In this document: positions 1-13,768 of the stretch, piece by piece
Layout: each line of letters starts with the position of its first letter
How positions within the stretch are numbered: the first letter of the stretch is position 1
Source: Candidatus Thioglobus sp. REDSEA-S12_B1
Lineage (GTDB): Bacteria; Pseudomonadota; Gammaproteobacteria; PS1; Pseudothioglobaceae
Assembly: GCA_001628405.1 (NCBI GenBank)
Contig: LURN01000004.1
Coordinates: 1-46,904 of the forward strand
Length of the DNA: 46,904 nt
Direction of reading: 5' to 3'
Translations under genes and position numbers: made by a program
The notes under the pieces: model-generated
Database searches by the model: none
Told to the model about the DNA's origin: nothing
What the model saw: only the letters and a program-made list of their open reading frames with translations

Positions 1-2
1 GT

Positions 3-1895
3 AATAGAAAGCCCTTGATTGATAATGAAAAGTATCAGTCTATGTATCAGAAGTCTATAGAGAGTCCTGATGAATTTTGGTCTGAACAGGCTGAAGAATT
101 TTTAAGCTGGAATAATAAATGGGATAAAGTTTCTGATGTAGATTTTTCCCAGGGCAAAATTGCATGGTTCGAGGGCGCAACTCTCAACGTATCTTATAAC
201 TGTCTAGATCGCCATCTTCCAGAACGTGCAGATCAAGTCGCAATCATTTGGGAAGGAGACGACCCTGACTCTAGTGAATCCTACACTTATCAAGAGCTTT
301 ATGAAATGGTTTGCAAATTTGCAAACGGCATGAAGACTTTAGGTGTTGAGAAGGGTGATAGAATTTGCCTTTACATGCCAATGATTGTTGAGGCCACTGT
401 GGCAATGCTTGCATGTGCAAGGCTTGGAGCAATTCACTCAGTTGTCTTTGGTGGGTTTTCTCCAGATGCATTAAGAGATAGAATCCTTGATAGCGAATGT
501 AAACTAGTTATCACTGCAGATGAGGGGGTTCGTGGAGGTAAATCTATACCTTTAAAGGCTAATGTTGATAAGGCCGTAATAGAGTGTGACTGTGTTGAAA
601 ATATTGTAGTTGTTCAAAGGACCGGAAATGAGATTGGATGGTCTGATAGAGATGTTTGGTATCATGAGCTAGTTAAGGACGCTTCGCCAAGTTTTCCTTG
701 CGAGATGTTTGATGCTGAGACGCCTCTATTTATCCTTTACACTTCCGGTTCAACTGGGAAACCTAAAGGGGTTCTTCATACATCAGGTGGCTACTTGTTG
801 TATGCAGCGATGACACATAAATATACTTTTGATTATCAAGAAGGTGATATTTACTGGTGTACGGCAGATGTGGGCTGGGTTACTGGCCACTCCTATATTG
901 TTTATGGACCACTTGCCAATGGCGCAACCTCACTGATGTTTGAAGGGGTTCCAAACTATCCCGATGCATCAAGATTTTGGCAGGTAGTTGATAAGCACAA
1001 AGTGAATATTTTTTATACAGCGCCTACCGCTATAAGGGCTTTGATGGGAGCAGGAAATGAGCTTGTTCAAAACACCTCTAGATCAAGCTTAAAGATTTTG
1101 GGAACTGTTGGTGAGCCTATCAATCCAGAGGCTTGGGAGTGGTACTATAAGATTGTTGGTGAGGAGCGATGTCCGGTAGTTGATACCTGGTGGCAAACTG
1201 AAACAGGAGGTCATATGATTACTCCTATGCCTTTTGCTACAGCTCTTAAACCTGGCTCAGCCACTCAACCTTTTTTTGGAGTTGAGCCGCAAGTTTTAAC
1301 TGAGGGTGGAGAAGTGCTTGAGGGCGAGGCCTCAGGTGTTCTGGTTCTAGCTAGATCTTGGCCTGGACAAATGAGAACTCTCTATAACAATCATGAACGC
1401 TTCATGGAGGCATACTTTTCAACATTTCCTGGAAAATATTTTGCTGGTGATGGCGTAAGACGAGATGCTGACGGTTATTATTGGATTACAGGAAGAGTGG
1501 ACGATGTGCTCAACATTTCTGGTCACAGACTCGGAACGGCTGAAATAGAATCAGCGCTCGTGCTTCATAGTGATGTAAGCGAGGCTGCAGTCGTTGGCAT
1601 GCCTCATGAAATAAAGGGCCAAGGTATCTATGCATATGTTTCTCTGATGAGTGGAGTCGAGGGAACTGAGGACTTGAAAAGAGACCTTGTTGCACTAGTC
1701 AGAAAAGAAATTGGCCCTATTGCAACTGTCGACAAGATTCAATTTGCTCAAGGTTTGCCTAAGACAAGATCGGGAAAAATTATGAGGCGCATTCTACGGA
1801 AGATTGCAGAAGACGATTATGCTGAGTTGGGGGATACATCGACACTAGCAGAGCCTGGCGTTGTAGAGGATTTAATTTCTAATAGAATCCAATAG
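3..1895 (+). CDS. acs: Acetyl-CoA synthetase, 5' end cut by window edge
   Basis: AMP-forming acetate:CoA ligase, which turns acetate, ATP and CoA into acetyl-CoA in the cytoplasm. Visible motifs are the adenylation P-loop [11 protein letters not shown] at nt 738-770, TWWQTETGG at nt 1185-1211, the hinge region [11 protein letters not shown], and the C-terminal [11 protein letters not shown], whose lysine at nt 1776-1778 is the known acetylation-controlled catalytic lysine. The frame stays open to the left edge. A TTG at 15 and an ATG at 42 are possible starts, but E. coli Acs has about 20 more residues before the shared YxxMYQ segment, so the true start is probably outside the window. Visible length is about 630 residues against about 650 in the family. 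The next gene follows after 26 nt. Confidence 0.95.
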   Translation, partial: NRKPLIDNEKYQSMYQKSIESPDEFWSEQAEEFLSWNNKWDKVSDVDFSQGKIAWFEGATLNVSYNCLDRHLPERADQVAIIWEGDDPDSSESYTYQELYEMVCKFANGMKTLGVEKGDRICLYMPMIVEATVAMLACARLGAIHSVVFGGFSPDALRDRILDSECKLVITADEGVRGGKSIPLKANVDKAVIECDCVENIVVVQRTGNEIGWSDRDVWYHELVKDASPSFPCEMFDAETPLFILYTSGSTGKPKGVLHTSGGYLLYAAMTHKYTFDYQEGDIYWCTADVGWVTGHSYIVYGPLANGATSLMFEGVPNYPDASRFWQVVDKHKVNIFYTAPTAIRALMGAGNELVQNTSRSSLKILGTVGEPINPEAWEWYYKIVGEERCPVVDTWWQTETGGHMITPMPFATALKPGSATQPFFGVEPQVLTEGGEVLEGEASGVLVLARSWPGQMRTLYNNHERFMEAYFSTFPGKYFAGDGVRRDADGYYWITGRVDDVLNISGHRLGTAEIESALVLHSDVSEAAVVGMPHEIKGQGIYAYVSLMSGVEGTEDLKRDLVALVRKEIGPIATVDKIQFAQGLPKTRSGKIMRRILRKIAEDDYAELGDTSTLAEPGVVEDLISNRIQ

Positions 1896-1921
1896 AAACA
1901 ATATTTTAATTAAGTAAAACA

Positions 1922-2803
1922 ATGAACGCACTTCTTTATTTCGCCGTCCTTTTGGCTTGGGGTTCGTCTTGGTTTGCAATTAGTTTTCAATTGGGAGAAG
2001 TTGCTCCACAAGTTTCGATTGTGTGGCGTTTTTTATTGGCATCATTCCTTCTTTTTGCTTGGTGTCATATAAAGGGGTTGAGGCTCACTTTTCCTTGGCA
2101 GGATCATGCAAGTTGGGTGATGCTAGGCATTTTTCTATTTTGTGTTAACTATATCTGTGCCTATTTTGGCACCTTTTATCTTGCTTCAGGTTTAGTTTGT
2201 CTTATTTTTTCAACGCTCACTTTATTTACCGTTTTTAATGGCTTTATTTTTTTTAAAATACCGATTAGATTTCCAATATTGATTGGAGCAGTAGTCGGTA
2301 TTTTGGGCCTCTCAATTATTTTCTCAAATGAAATTAGTAATACAGAGTGGTCATTAAACTCTGGAGTAGTGAAAGGCTTTATTTGGATGCTGATGGCAAC
2401 CTTTTTTGCTTCGATTGGAATGCTCTTATCTGGTCAATTTCAAGCCCGTAAAATGCCTTTGGTTCAGAGTAATGCTTTTAGTATGCTTTATGGCTCAATT
2501 ATTCTTATTGTCTATATCAGTCTGAGTGATGTTAGTTTTAGCTTCGATACGAGCCATAGCTATGTTCTATCACTGATTTATCTTTCAGTTGTAGCATCAG
2601 CGATTGGCTTTGGAGTCTATCTAAAGCTTGTTGGAAATATTGGTGCAGACAAGGCCTCCTATGTCAATATTTTTACACCAACTATTGCTCTACTTTTATC
2701 AACGCTATTTGAAAATTATCAGTGGAGTTTGATCGGTTTAATGGGGGTATTATTAATCATAGTAGGGAATGTAATCGTTCTCTATGCAAAGCCAGTCAAT
2801 TAG
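1922..2803 (+). CDS. EamA/DMT-family transporter
   Basis: Inner-membrane protein of 293 residues with about ten hydrophobic segments, built as two EamA repeats (roughly residues 1-135 and 150-290). The N-terminal LLAWGSSWFAI segment and the repeated small-residue-rich helices are typical of the drug/metabolite transporter superfamily. Such proteins usually export amino acids or other small metabolites, but substrate cannot be read from sequence. It lies 26 nt after acs and 15 nt before a nitroreductase gene on the same strand, so the three may be cotranscribed. It is distinct from the second EamA gene at the right edge of the window. Confidence 0.88.
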   Translation: MNALLYFAVLLAWGSSWFAISFQLGEVAPQVSIVWRFLLASFLLFAWCHIKGLRLTFPWQDHASWVMLGIFLFCVNYICAYFGTFYLASGLVCLIFSTLTLFTVFNGFIFFKIPIRFPILIGAVVGILGLSIIFSNEISNTEWSLNSGVVKGFIWMLMATFFASIGMLLSGQFQARKMPLVQSNAFSMLYGSIILIVYISLSDVSFSFDTSHSYVLSLIYLSVVASAIGFGVYLKLVGNIGADKASYVNIFTPTIALLLSTLFENYQWSLIGLMGVLLIIVGNVIVLYAKPVN

Positions 2804-2818
2804 TTAATTTGAAATTAA

Positions 2819-3496
2819 ATGGAGCAAATGATGGATGTAAAAACTGCTTTATCAAAACGAAAATCTACTAGAGCCTTTTTAAATAAAGAGGTCTCAATTG
2901 AAACAATCAACAAAATTATTGAGCAATCCAAAACAGCTCCATCTGGAGTAAACACTCAGCCATGGGAGATTGCTGTTTTAACTGGCGAGAGTAAAGATAA
3001 ACTCTGTAACAAGTTTGAGATGGCTTTTCGCAGTGGCCAAAAAGGGTCAATGGATTACAAATATTATCCTGTCGAGTGGAAGGGTGAATATAAAGCAAGA
3101 AGAAAGGAGTGTGGTTTATTGCTCTATTCAACGTTAGATATAAAAAGAGAGGATAAGGAAAAACAAATCAATCAGTGGGCCTTAAATTATCAGGCCTTTA
3201 ATGCCCCCGTTATCCTCCTTTTTTTTATTGATAAAACTATGGAAAAAGGCTCGTTTATGGATTATGGCATGTTTCTTCAATCCATCATGCTATCAGCGGT
3301 TGAATATGGTTTGGCAACCTGTCCTCAAGCAGCCTTAGGAGAGTATCCCGATATTGTGCGTCAAGAGCTCCCAGAGTATAAAGATAAGCTTGTGCTATGT
3401 GGTCTGGCGTTAGGATATGAAGATAAAAATCATATCGTTAATTCATACAGAACAACTAGGGAGAGTCTAAATAAATTCGTAAATTATTACTCTTAA
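2819..3496 (+). CDS. Nitroreductase-family FMN oxidoreductase
   Basis: FMN-dependent NAD(P)H oxidoreductase of about 225 residues, the usual family length. FMN-contact motifs are visible: RKSTRAFLNK near the N-terminus, APSGVNTQPWE around residue 40, and the C-terminal glycine-rich CGLALGYED followed by a YRTTRE tail. Natural substrates of this family are often unknown (nitroaromatics, quinones, enones). Two starts are plausible: ATG at 2819, or ATG at 2831, which has a GGAG six bases upstream and gives MDVKTALSKRKSTRAF. The later start may be the real one. It follows the transporter after 15 nt. Confidence 0.88.
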   Translation: MEQMMDVKTALSKRKSTRAFLNKEVSIETINKIIEQSKTAPSGVNTQPWEIAVLTGESKDKLCNKFEMAFRSGQKGSMDYKYYPVEWKGEYKARRKECGLLLYSTLDIKREDKEKQINQWALNYQAFNAPVILLFFIDKTMEKGSFMDYGMFLQSIMLSAVEYGLATCPQAALGEYPDIVRQELPEYKDKLVLCGLALGYEDKNHIVNSYRTTRESLNKFVNYYS

Positions 3497-3503
3497 AGAA
3501 AAT

Positions 3504-3950
3504 TTAAAGCTGCTCTTCTAGCAGCTCTAGTTCAAATTGACTTAACTCGAGCTCAATTAGAGTATTTGCTAATTCATCTCTTAAAGATTTAATCTCTTTT
3601 TCATTGGCTGAATTTATTGAGTCACTTTGAATTAATTTCGTTTCAATTTCATCATGCTTTTGCTGAATTGAAAATATTTGGTCTTCAAGAACCTTGACTT
3701 TGCTAGATGAAAGGATGAGTTTTTTACTGGTCCTCTTTAATTCATCAAGAGTGCTTATTAATTGACTATCGAGCTCCTCAAGTTGCGACTCAAGGTTAGA
3801 AATATCCGATTTATATTCATCAATTTCATTTGAGTTGTCAACAGTGATAATAATGGGTTCGGGTTTTTCAGCATTAAATTGAGAATAGGAATAACCGATA
3901 AAGAAAACTAGAACAATAGAAATTAAATAGAAGACAATTTTTTGGTTCAT
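3504..3950 (-). CDS. Membrane-anchored coiled-coil protein of unknown function
   Basis: 148 residues. An N-terminal hydrophobic helix (about residues 5-23, IVFYLISIVLVFFIGYSYS) is followed by a short linker and then an almost unbroken heptad-like stretch rich in Leu, Glu, Lys and Ile from about residue 48 to the end, which should form a long coiled coil outside the membrane. I recognise no named family. It begins 28 nt after hemB on the same strand and is probably cotranscribed with it. It ends 7 nt from the convergent nitroreductase gene. The topology resembles small envelope or cell-division coiled-coil proteins, but that is only analogy. Confidence 0.7.
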   Translation of the reverse strand: MNQKIVFYLISIVLVFFIGYSYSQFNAEKPEPIIITVDNSNEIDEYKSDISNLESQLEELDSQLISTLDELKRTSKKLILSSSKVKVLEDQIFSIQQKHDEIETKLIQSDSINSANEKEIKSLRDELANTLIELELSQFELELLEEQL

Positions 3951-3978
3951 TTTTCTCTATTTCCAAAAGTTTATAGCG

Positions 3979-6875
<2,897 letters not shown>

Positions 6876-6886
6876 ATAGATTTTGC

Positions 6887-8146
6887 TTAAGCTTTGATGT
6901 AGGGCTTAATTGCTCTCAAGACATTCTTTACCGCACCTTGATTATCTTCAAAGACTTTTCTTGCGTTAGCGCCAAGCATGCTTCTTCTTGCTTCATTAGA
7001 CATCAGTTCAGTAATGGTCATCATTAGCTCATCAGCATTCGCCACTTGAATGGCTGCATCATTTTCTAAAAGCTGTTTAGAGATCTCCTCAAAGTTATAA
7101 ACACTTGGTCCAAAAATAATAGGCCTTGACAATGAGGCAGCTTCAAGCATATTTTGACATCCGTTTTCTGTAAGACTACCTCCTATAAAAGCAATATCAC
7201 AGATAGAGTAATACGCCATCATCTCACCCATAGAGTCTCCAATAAGAACTTCTATATCTTGACCGCATTTTTCACCTTGCGATTTTCTTTTTACTTTGAG
7301 ACCAGCATTTATAGCAATATTAGTAGCCTCCTCAAATCTCTCTGGGTGCCTTGGAACAATGAGAAGAAGTGAGTTGAATTGACTCTTATACTTGAGATAA
7401 CTCTCAATAATCAATTGCTCTTCACCAGCCCTAGTGCTTGCAAAAACAACTACACTTCTTTTATCAGTTATTTCTTTCAAGGATTTGATTAAATCGACAT
7501 CTATTGAATCATTCATATCAAATTTAAGACTCCCAGTAGTCATTAAATTTTCTTTATCAGCGCCTAACTTGATTAAGCGTTCAGATGAAAATGTGTTTTG
7601 AGAGCAGATTAAGGTGAGCTTTTTGAGAGAATCGCTGACTAATTTTTGTGAAAATTTTTGATAGTTATGAAATGATTTTTCTGATAATCGAGCATTGACA
7701 AGAGCAGTAGGAATATTTTTTCTGTGTAATAGAGAGATTAAGTTAGGCCAAATTTCGGTCTCCATCAGAATGCAAATCTGCGGTTTGATATTATTGATAA
7801 AAGATCTCATTATTAACGCAGAATCGAAAGGAAAAAAACAATGAGAAACTTTGTCTTTGTAGTGGTTTTTTGCGGCTAATGAGCCAGTTATAGTTGTCGT
7901 AGAGATAACAATTTTATGTGTTGGATATTTATCTAGAAACTCATCAACCAAAGGCTTAGAAGCGTTAAACTCTCCAACAGAAACGCAATGAATCCATATG
8001 ATTTTGCCTGATATTTTTTGTACGAGTCCGAGCTGATTTTTTAGCTTAACTTTCCATGATGGGTCATGCGAATCTTTAAGAAGTATCTTTAAAAGAGCAA
8101 ATGGAATACTAAGCCAAATAATCAAAGAGTATAGGAATCTATTCAT
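6887..8146 (-). CDS. waaA: 3-deoxy-D-manno-octulosonic acid (Kdo) transferase
   Basis: Transfers Kdo from CMP-Kdo to lipid IVA on the inner face of the cytoplasmic membrane, building the LPS inner core. 419 residues, the family length (425 in E. coli). An N-terminal hydrophobic anchor (residues 3-22) is followed by the HCVSVGEFNA motif with the catalytic glutamate at residue 59, METEIWPN near residue 130, and the C-terminal GT-B donor site with FIGGSLTENGCQN and a downstream EAA. It converges on thiC with an 11-nt gap and no obvious terminator. It implies a Gram-negative outer membrane with LPS. Confidence 0.94.
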   Translation of the reverse strand: MNRFLYSLIIWLSIPFALLKILLKDSHDPSWKVKLKNQLGLVQKISGKIIWIHCVSVGEFNASKPLVDEFLDKYPTHKIVISTTTITGSLAAKNHYKDKVSHCFFPFDSALIMRSFINNIKPQICILMETEIWPNLISLLHRKNIPTALVNARLSEKSFHNYQKFSQKLVSDSLKKLTLICSQNTFSSERLIKLGADKENLMTTGSLKFDMNDSIDVDLIKSLKEITDKRSVVVFASTRAGEEQLIIESYLKYKSQFNSLLLIVPRHPERFEEATNIAINAGLKVKRKSQGEKCGQDIEVLIGDSMGEMMAYYSICDIAFIGGSLTENGCQNMLEAASLSRPIIFGPSVYNFEEISKQLLENDAAIQVANADELMMTITELMSNEARRSMLGANARKVFEDNQGAVKNVLRAIKPYIKA

Positions 8147-8236
8147 TCAGTGATGCGATTAGATAATTTTTTTTGAATATTCATATAGTTAAATACTTCG
8201 ATTATCTTCTAAAGGGCTTATGAAAGGCAAAAAAGG

Positions 8237-8242
8237 TATAAT
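8237..8242 (+). promoter_or_regulatory. Candidate -10 element upstream of obg
   Basis: A perfect TATAAT lies in the 204-nt gap between divergent waaA and obg. The segment 17 nt upstream (GGGCTT) is a poor -35 match. Predicted transcription would start near 8249 and give about a 100-nt leader before the obg ATG at 8351. Nothing else could be assigned in this AT-rich gap. The rplU-rpmA genes that usually precede obg are not here. Confidence 0.4.
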
Positions 8243-8326
8243 ACTCCGCTGATATTATAGCTTTATCGTATAACTTTCATCACATCTATTTTTCTTGGAA
8301 TGTTTCGTTATTATGATTTTGTCTAG

Positions 8327-10117
<1,791 letters not shown>

Positions 10118-10124
<7 letters not shown>

Positions 10125-10591
10125 CATATATTGGTTTAGGTTCAAATTTGCAGAATCCGAGGGCGCAAATTAAAAATGCTCTTAATTCTCTTCATCATAC
10201 TGATGGAATAGAGGTTGTAGATGTTTCAAGTCTTTATGAGTCAAAACCACTCCTTGATATGCCTGGTCCAAATTACATCAATGCAGTTTGTAAAATCGAT
10301 ACCTCACTCAGTGCAATAGATTTATTAGATATTTGTCAGAGTATTGAGGACAATCAGAAAAGAATTAGAGAGGTAAAATGGGGTTCAAGAACCATTGATT
10401 TGGATATACTGCTCTATGAACAACAAGTAATTTCAAGTGATCGATTGTCTATCCCTCACCCTGAAATGATTGATCGAGCCTTTGTGATGGTTCCTTTGTG
10501 TGAAATTGACAAAGAAATAAATGTACCCCTTTTGGGGCCAGTTAAATCATTAATGGAAAGAATTAACAAGCTGGATGTAAAAAAAATATGA
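10118..10591 (+). CDS. folK: HPPK, folate pyrophosphokinase
   Basis: 2-amino-4-hydroxy-6-hydroxymethyldihydropteridine pyrophosphokinase, which makes the pterin diphosphate for dihydropteroate synthesis. 157 residues. Signature blocks are AYIGLGSNLQNP at the N-terminus, WGSRTIDLDILLY (substrate and Mg-binding aspartates) near residue 88 and IPHPEMIDRAFVMVPL. The start is a TTG at 10118 that overlaps the end of proB by 7 nt; no ATG lies early enough to include the YIGLGSN strand. The stop overlaps the panB start as ATGA. In E. coli, folK likewise sits beside panB and panC. Confidence 0.95.
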
Positions 10592-11370
10592 AGCATTCTG
10601 AGTTAAGTTTATTTAAAGAAAAGAGTCAAAAAATTACCTGCCTAACTGCCTATGATGCTTCGATGGCTAAAATTCTTGATCAGGCAGGGATTGACTCTAT
10701 TTTGATTGGCGATTCTTTGGGTATGGTTGTTCAGGGAGGGGAAAATACACGTTCAGTATCAATGAACGATATGATTTATCACACCTCCATCGTTTCAGGT
10801 GCATGCAGCAATGCACTGATCATTGCTGACATGCCTTTCAATAGTTACAACAACCCCAAGGATGCCCTCAATAATGCTAAAGCTTTGATTAATGCCGGAG
10901 CTAGGATGGTTAAGCTTGAGGGTGGCAGTGAGCATACTGAAGTTATCAAAACACTAATTTCAAATAACATCAATGTTTTTGGGCATTTAGGACTTCAGCC
11001 TCAGTTAGTCGTTAGTTCAGATGATTATAGAGTTCAAGGAAGAGATGAAGATTCTGCTAAGACTATTATTAGTAATGCTATTCTGCTCGAGTCTCTAGGG
11101 GTCAGCGCCTTGGTGCTTGAGTGTATTCCTAGTGACCTGGCAAAAACAGTAAGCGAAAAATTAAAGATACCTACTGTTGGTATAGGTGCCGGTAGTGATT
11201 GCGACGGGCAAGTACTTGTGAGTTATGATATGTTAGGGATTACCAAAGGAAAACAACCGAGGTTTGTTCGAAATTTTCTCAATAACCAAAACTCAATTTC
11301 TGATGCAGTGGAGACATTTATTGCGGAGGTTAAAGAAGGGAATTTTCCCTCTCAAAGTGAGAGTTATTAA
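10588..11370 (+). CDS. panB: Ketopantoate hydroxymethyltransferase
   Basis: Adds a hydroxymethyl group from methylene-tetrahydrofolate to 2-oxoisovalerate, the first step to pantothenate and CoA. 260 residues, full length. Signature segments visible are TAYDASMAKILDQAGID, LIGDSLGMVVQG with the metal-binding aspartate, MVKLEGG, and GHLGLQPQ. Translation is probably coupled: its ATG overlaps the folK stop (ATGA) and its stop overlaps the panC start (TAATG). Confidence 0.97.
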   Translation: MKHSELSLFKEKSQKITCLTAYDASMAKILDQAGIDSILIGDSLGMVVQGGENTRSVSMNDMIYHTSIVSGACSNALIIADMPFNSYNNPKDALNNAKALINAGARMVKLEGGSEHTEVIKTLISNNINVFGHLGLQPQLVVSSDDYRVQGRDEDSAKTIISNAILLESLGVSALVLECIPSDLAKTVSEKLKIPTVGIGAGSDCDGQVLVSYDMLGITKGKQPRFVRNFLNNQNSISDAVETFIAEVKEGNFPSQSESY

Positions 11371-12215
11371 TGAAGATTTTTGAAAAGAAGAAAGATCTTG
11401 AACTCTTTTTAGATACTTTAAGAGAAAAAGGTAACGACATTGCTTTTGTTCCAACTATGGGCGGTCTTCATGATGGACATCTTTCATTGGTAGATAAAGC
11501 AAAAGAGCTTGCCCAAATCGTTGTTGTCAGTATCTTTGTTAATCCAACTCAGTTTGCCAGAGGAGAAGATTTTGATGACTATCCAAATACCTTTGAGGCG
11601 GATAAATTGCTTTTGGAATCTAAAAATGTTGATGTACTGTTTCTTCCTTCGAAAGAAGAGATTTATCCCCATGGAACAAAATCTGATTATCAGGTAGGGG
11701 CTATTGGTCAAATACTCTGCGGCGCTTTTAGACCGACTCATTTTGATGGTGTTGCTCAGGTAGTTAAACGTTTTTTTGAAATTGTTGAGCCCAACTTCGC
11801 AGTCTTTGGTGAAAAGGATTATCAGCAGCTCCAAATAATTAAATCATTAGTTAAGAACCTGAATCTAAGTATTAATATTCAATCAATGCCTACCCAAAGA
11901 GAGCAAGATGGATTAGCAATGAGCACCAGAAATCAATATTTGAGTGACAGTAATAGAGAAATTGCACCGCTCTTTTATTCGGCATTGAAAGATGCTAAGA
12001 ATGAAATTCTTGAGGGAAAGACTATATCTGATGCGATAAAAGATACTAAAAATAAGCTAAGCAAAAGTTTTGAAGTTGAATATTTAGAAGTACTAGATGC
12101 GAATAACCTTACACAAATCGAGACTAAAACCTCAGAAATTATTATAATATCTGCAATCAGGTTTGGTGGAACTCGCCTTATCGATAACCTTATATTTCGG
12201 AGAAAGAATGTTTAG
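11370..12215 (+). CDS. panC: Pantothenate synthetase
   Basis: ATP-dependent ligase joining pantoate and beta-alanine in the cytoplasm. 281 residues, matching the family. The nucleotidyl-transferase motif PTMGGLHDGHLSLV (HxGH) is near residue 29, followed by VSIFVNPTQF, the FGEKDYQQL segment, and the KMSKS-like MSTRNQYLS. It starts on the last base of the panB stop and its 3' end overlaps nfuA by 8 nt. Together with panB it supplies pantothenate. panD and panE are not in the window. Confidence 0.97.
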   Translation: MKIFEKKKDLELFLDTLREKGNDIAFVPTMGGLHDGHLSLVDKAKELAQIVVVSIFVNPTQFARGEDFDDYPNTFEADKLLLESKNVDVLFLPSKEEIYPHGTKSDYQVGAIGQILCGAFRPTHFDGVAQVVKRFFEIVEPNFAVFGEKDYQQLQIIKSLVKNLNLSINIQSMPTQREQDGLAMSTRNQYLSDSNREIAPLFYSALKDAKNEILEGKTISDAIKDTKNKLSKSFEVEYLEVLDANNLTQIETKTSEIIIISAIRFGGTRLIDNLIFRRKNV

Positions 12216-12786
12216 TATTACTGAAGAAGCAGAAATCTATGTAGCAGATTTATTTGAACAGCAGGATGAAAAAGATTTGGGTCTAAAGGTGGATGTTGAA
12301 AAGGCTGGAACCCCGGTTGCAACAGTAACGTTTAACTTTTGCATCAAAAGCGATCTTCCAGACAGCTATCAAGAGTTTCCATATGTAGGATTTAGTGCTT
12401 TTATTGATGAATCCAATAACCAATATTTGAGTGATTCCCATGTCGCATTAAAGGTTGACGGAACCAATAAGAAATTAACGATTACTGCTCCCAACGCTAA
12501 AGGAGAGGCGCCAAAAGATGACGCCCCTTTAGAAGAGAAAGTCCTTTTTACTATTGTCACTGAAGTTAACCCTAGCTTGGCTTCTCATGGTGGATTTGTT
12601 GATCTTGTTGAGATTACTAAGAAGAATGAAGTTGTTCTCAATTTTGGAGGCGGGTGTCAGGGCTGTAGCTCAGTCAACTTGACACTCAAGGATGGAGTTG
12701 AAAAGCAACTCAAAGCGCTGTACCCTGAAATATCTGCTGTTCTTGATGCAACTGATCACTCCTATAAAGAAAACGCTTACATGTAG
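12208..12786 (+). CDS. nfuA: Fe-S biogenesis protein NfuA
   Basis: Carrier that delivers 4Fe-4S clusters to apoproteins. 192 residues, aligning end to end with E. coli NfuA (191): an N-terminal degenerate A-type domain (1-95), then a Nfu domain with GGGCQGCSSVNLTLK, whose CxxC binds the cluster. The chosen start, ATG at 12208 (MFSITEEAEIYV), has GGAG ten bases upstream. A longer in-frame start at 12163 inside panC is not conserved. The A-type domain lacks the three cysteines, as in E. coli NfuA. ThiC in this window is one possible 4Fe-4S client. Confidence 0.95.
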   Translation: MFSITEEAEIYVADLFEQQDEKDLGLKVDVEKAGTPVATVTFNFCIKSDLPDSYQEFPYVGFSAFIDESNNQYLSDSHVALKVDGTNKKLTITAPNAKGEAPKDDAPLEEKVLFTIVTEVNPSLASHGGFVDLVEITKKNEVVLNFGGGCQGCSSVNLTLKDGVEKQLKALYPEISAVLDATDHSYKENAYM

Positions 12787-12790
12787 CTCC

Positions 12791-12808
12791 CTAGCAGTCT
12801 GATGCTAG
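12791..12808 (+). terminator. Small hairpin after nfuA
   Basis: A 6-bp inverted repeat CTAGCA/TGCTAG with a 6-nt loop directly after the nfuA stop. It lacks a T-run (ATTAATTAAAGG follows), so it is at best a weak terminator or processing site. The next gene starts 20 nt later. Confidence 0.3.
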
Positions 12809-12827
12809 ATTAATTAAAGGGGGAAGA

Positions 12828-13766
12828 GTGGAAAATATAAGAGTTTATTCTCATCCTGCGTGTCTCTCAAAAGATAATGGCGAAGGCCACCCTGAAAGAA
12901 AAGAGCGTCTAGAATCCATACTTGATTCAATTCAAAGTATGGACGATATTTCTATTGATTTAAATGAAGCGCCAATAGCTCAATACTCAGATATCAATTT
13001 AGTTCATCCTCAGTCTTACCTTGAGGAGATGTTTTCTATGATTCCTGATGATGGTCTTGTAGGTGTTGAAAAGGAACCCTATGCAGATACACTGCTTTGT
13101 CCAAACTCTAAGGAGGCGATTCTTAGAGCTTGCGGCTCTGGAATAAGCGCCTCAAAAGACTTAATGGATGGAAAATCTAAGAGGATTTTTTGTGCAGTAA
13201 GGCCGCCCGGGCACCATGCTGAAACAAATAGAGTGAATGGTTTTTGCTTTATCAATAATGCCGCAGTAGCTGCCCGATTTTTGCAGTCTCAATACGACAT
13301 TAATAGAGTTGCAATTATTGACTTTGACGTCCACCACGGCAATGGAACTCAAGAGATTTTTTATAATGATGATTCAGTTCTTTACGGTTCAATTCATCAG
13401 CATCCATTGTTTCCTGGGACTGGATTAGAGTCGGAAACCGGCGTAGGAAATATTTTTAATGCTCCGATTAGTGCTGGAACATCAAGTGAGGATTTTCTAA
13501 GAATCTTTAATGAAAGGATTCTAGTCAATGTCGATCTTTTTATGCCCGAAGTAATTATTATCTCAGCAGGCTTTGATGCTCATCAAAGAGACCCTTTGGC
13601 CGCCATCAATTTAAACTCTGATGACTACTTTACGATGACCCATGACATCGTTGAAATTGCAAATCGTCATAGCAAGGGAAGAGTCATTTCCTTTTTGGAG
13701 GGGGGTTATGATCTTTTAGCTCTAGCAGAGTCAATTCAATCTCACTTCAAAGGTCTCAGTATCTAA
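12828..13766 (+). CDS. Histone-deacetylase-family (AcuC/HdaH-like) amidohydrolase
   Basis: Zinc-dependent deacetylase of the arginase/deacetylase fold, 312 residues. Diagnostic motifs are GEGHPERKERLESI, RPPGHHAE (catalytic His pair), DFDVHHGNGTQEIFY (zinc-binding Asp and His), SAGFDAHQRDPLA (second zinc Asp) and EGGYD. Bacterial members act on acetyl-lysine, acetylpolyamines or other acyl amides; the substrate here cannot be assigned. The start is GTG at 12828, preceded by a strong AAAGGGGGAAGA ribosome site. thiL follows after 2 nt. Confidence 0.92.
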   Translation: MENIRVYSHPACLSKDNGEGHPERKERLESILDSIQSMDDISIDLNEAPIAQYSDINLVHPQSYLEEMFSMIPDDGLVGVEKEPYADTLLCPNSKEAILRACGSGISASKDLMDGKSKRIFCAVRPPGHHAETNRVNGFCFINNAAVAARFLQSQYDINRVAIIDFDVHHGNGTQEIFYNDDSVLYGSIHQHPLFPGTGLESETGVGNIFNAPISAGTSSEDFLRIFNERILVNVDLFMPEVIIISAGFDAHQRDPLAAINLNSDDYFTMTHDIVEIANRHSKGRVISFLEGGYDLLALAESIQSHFKGLSI

Positions 13767-13768
13767 TC

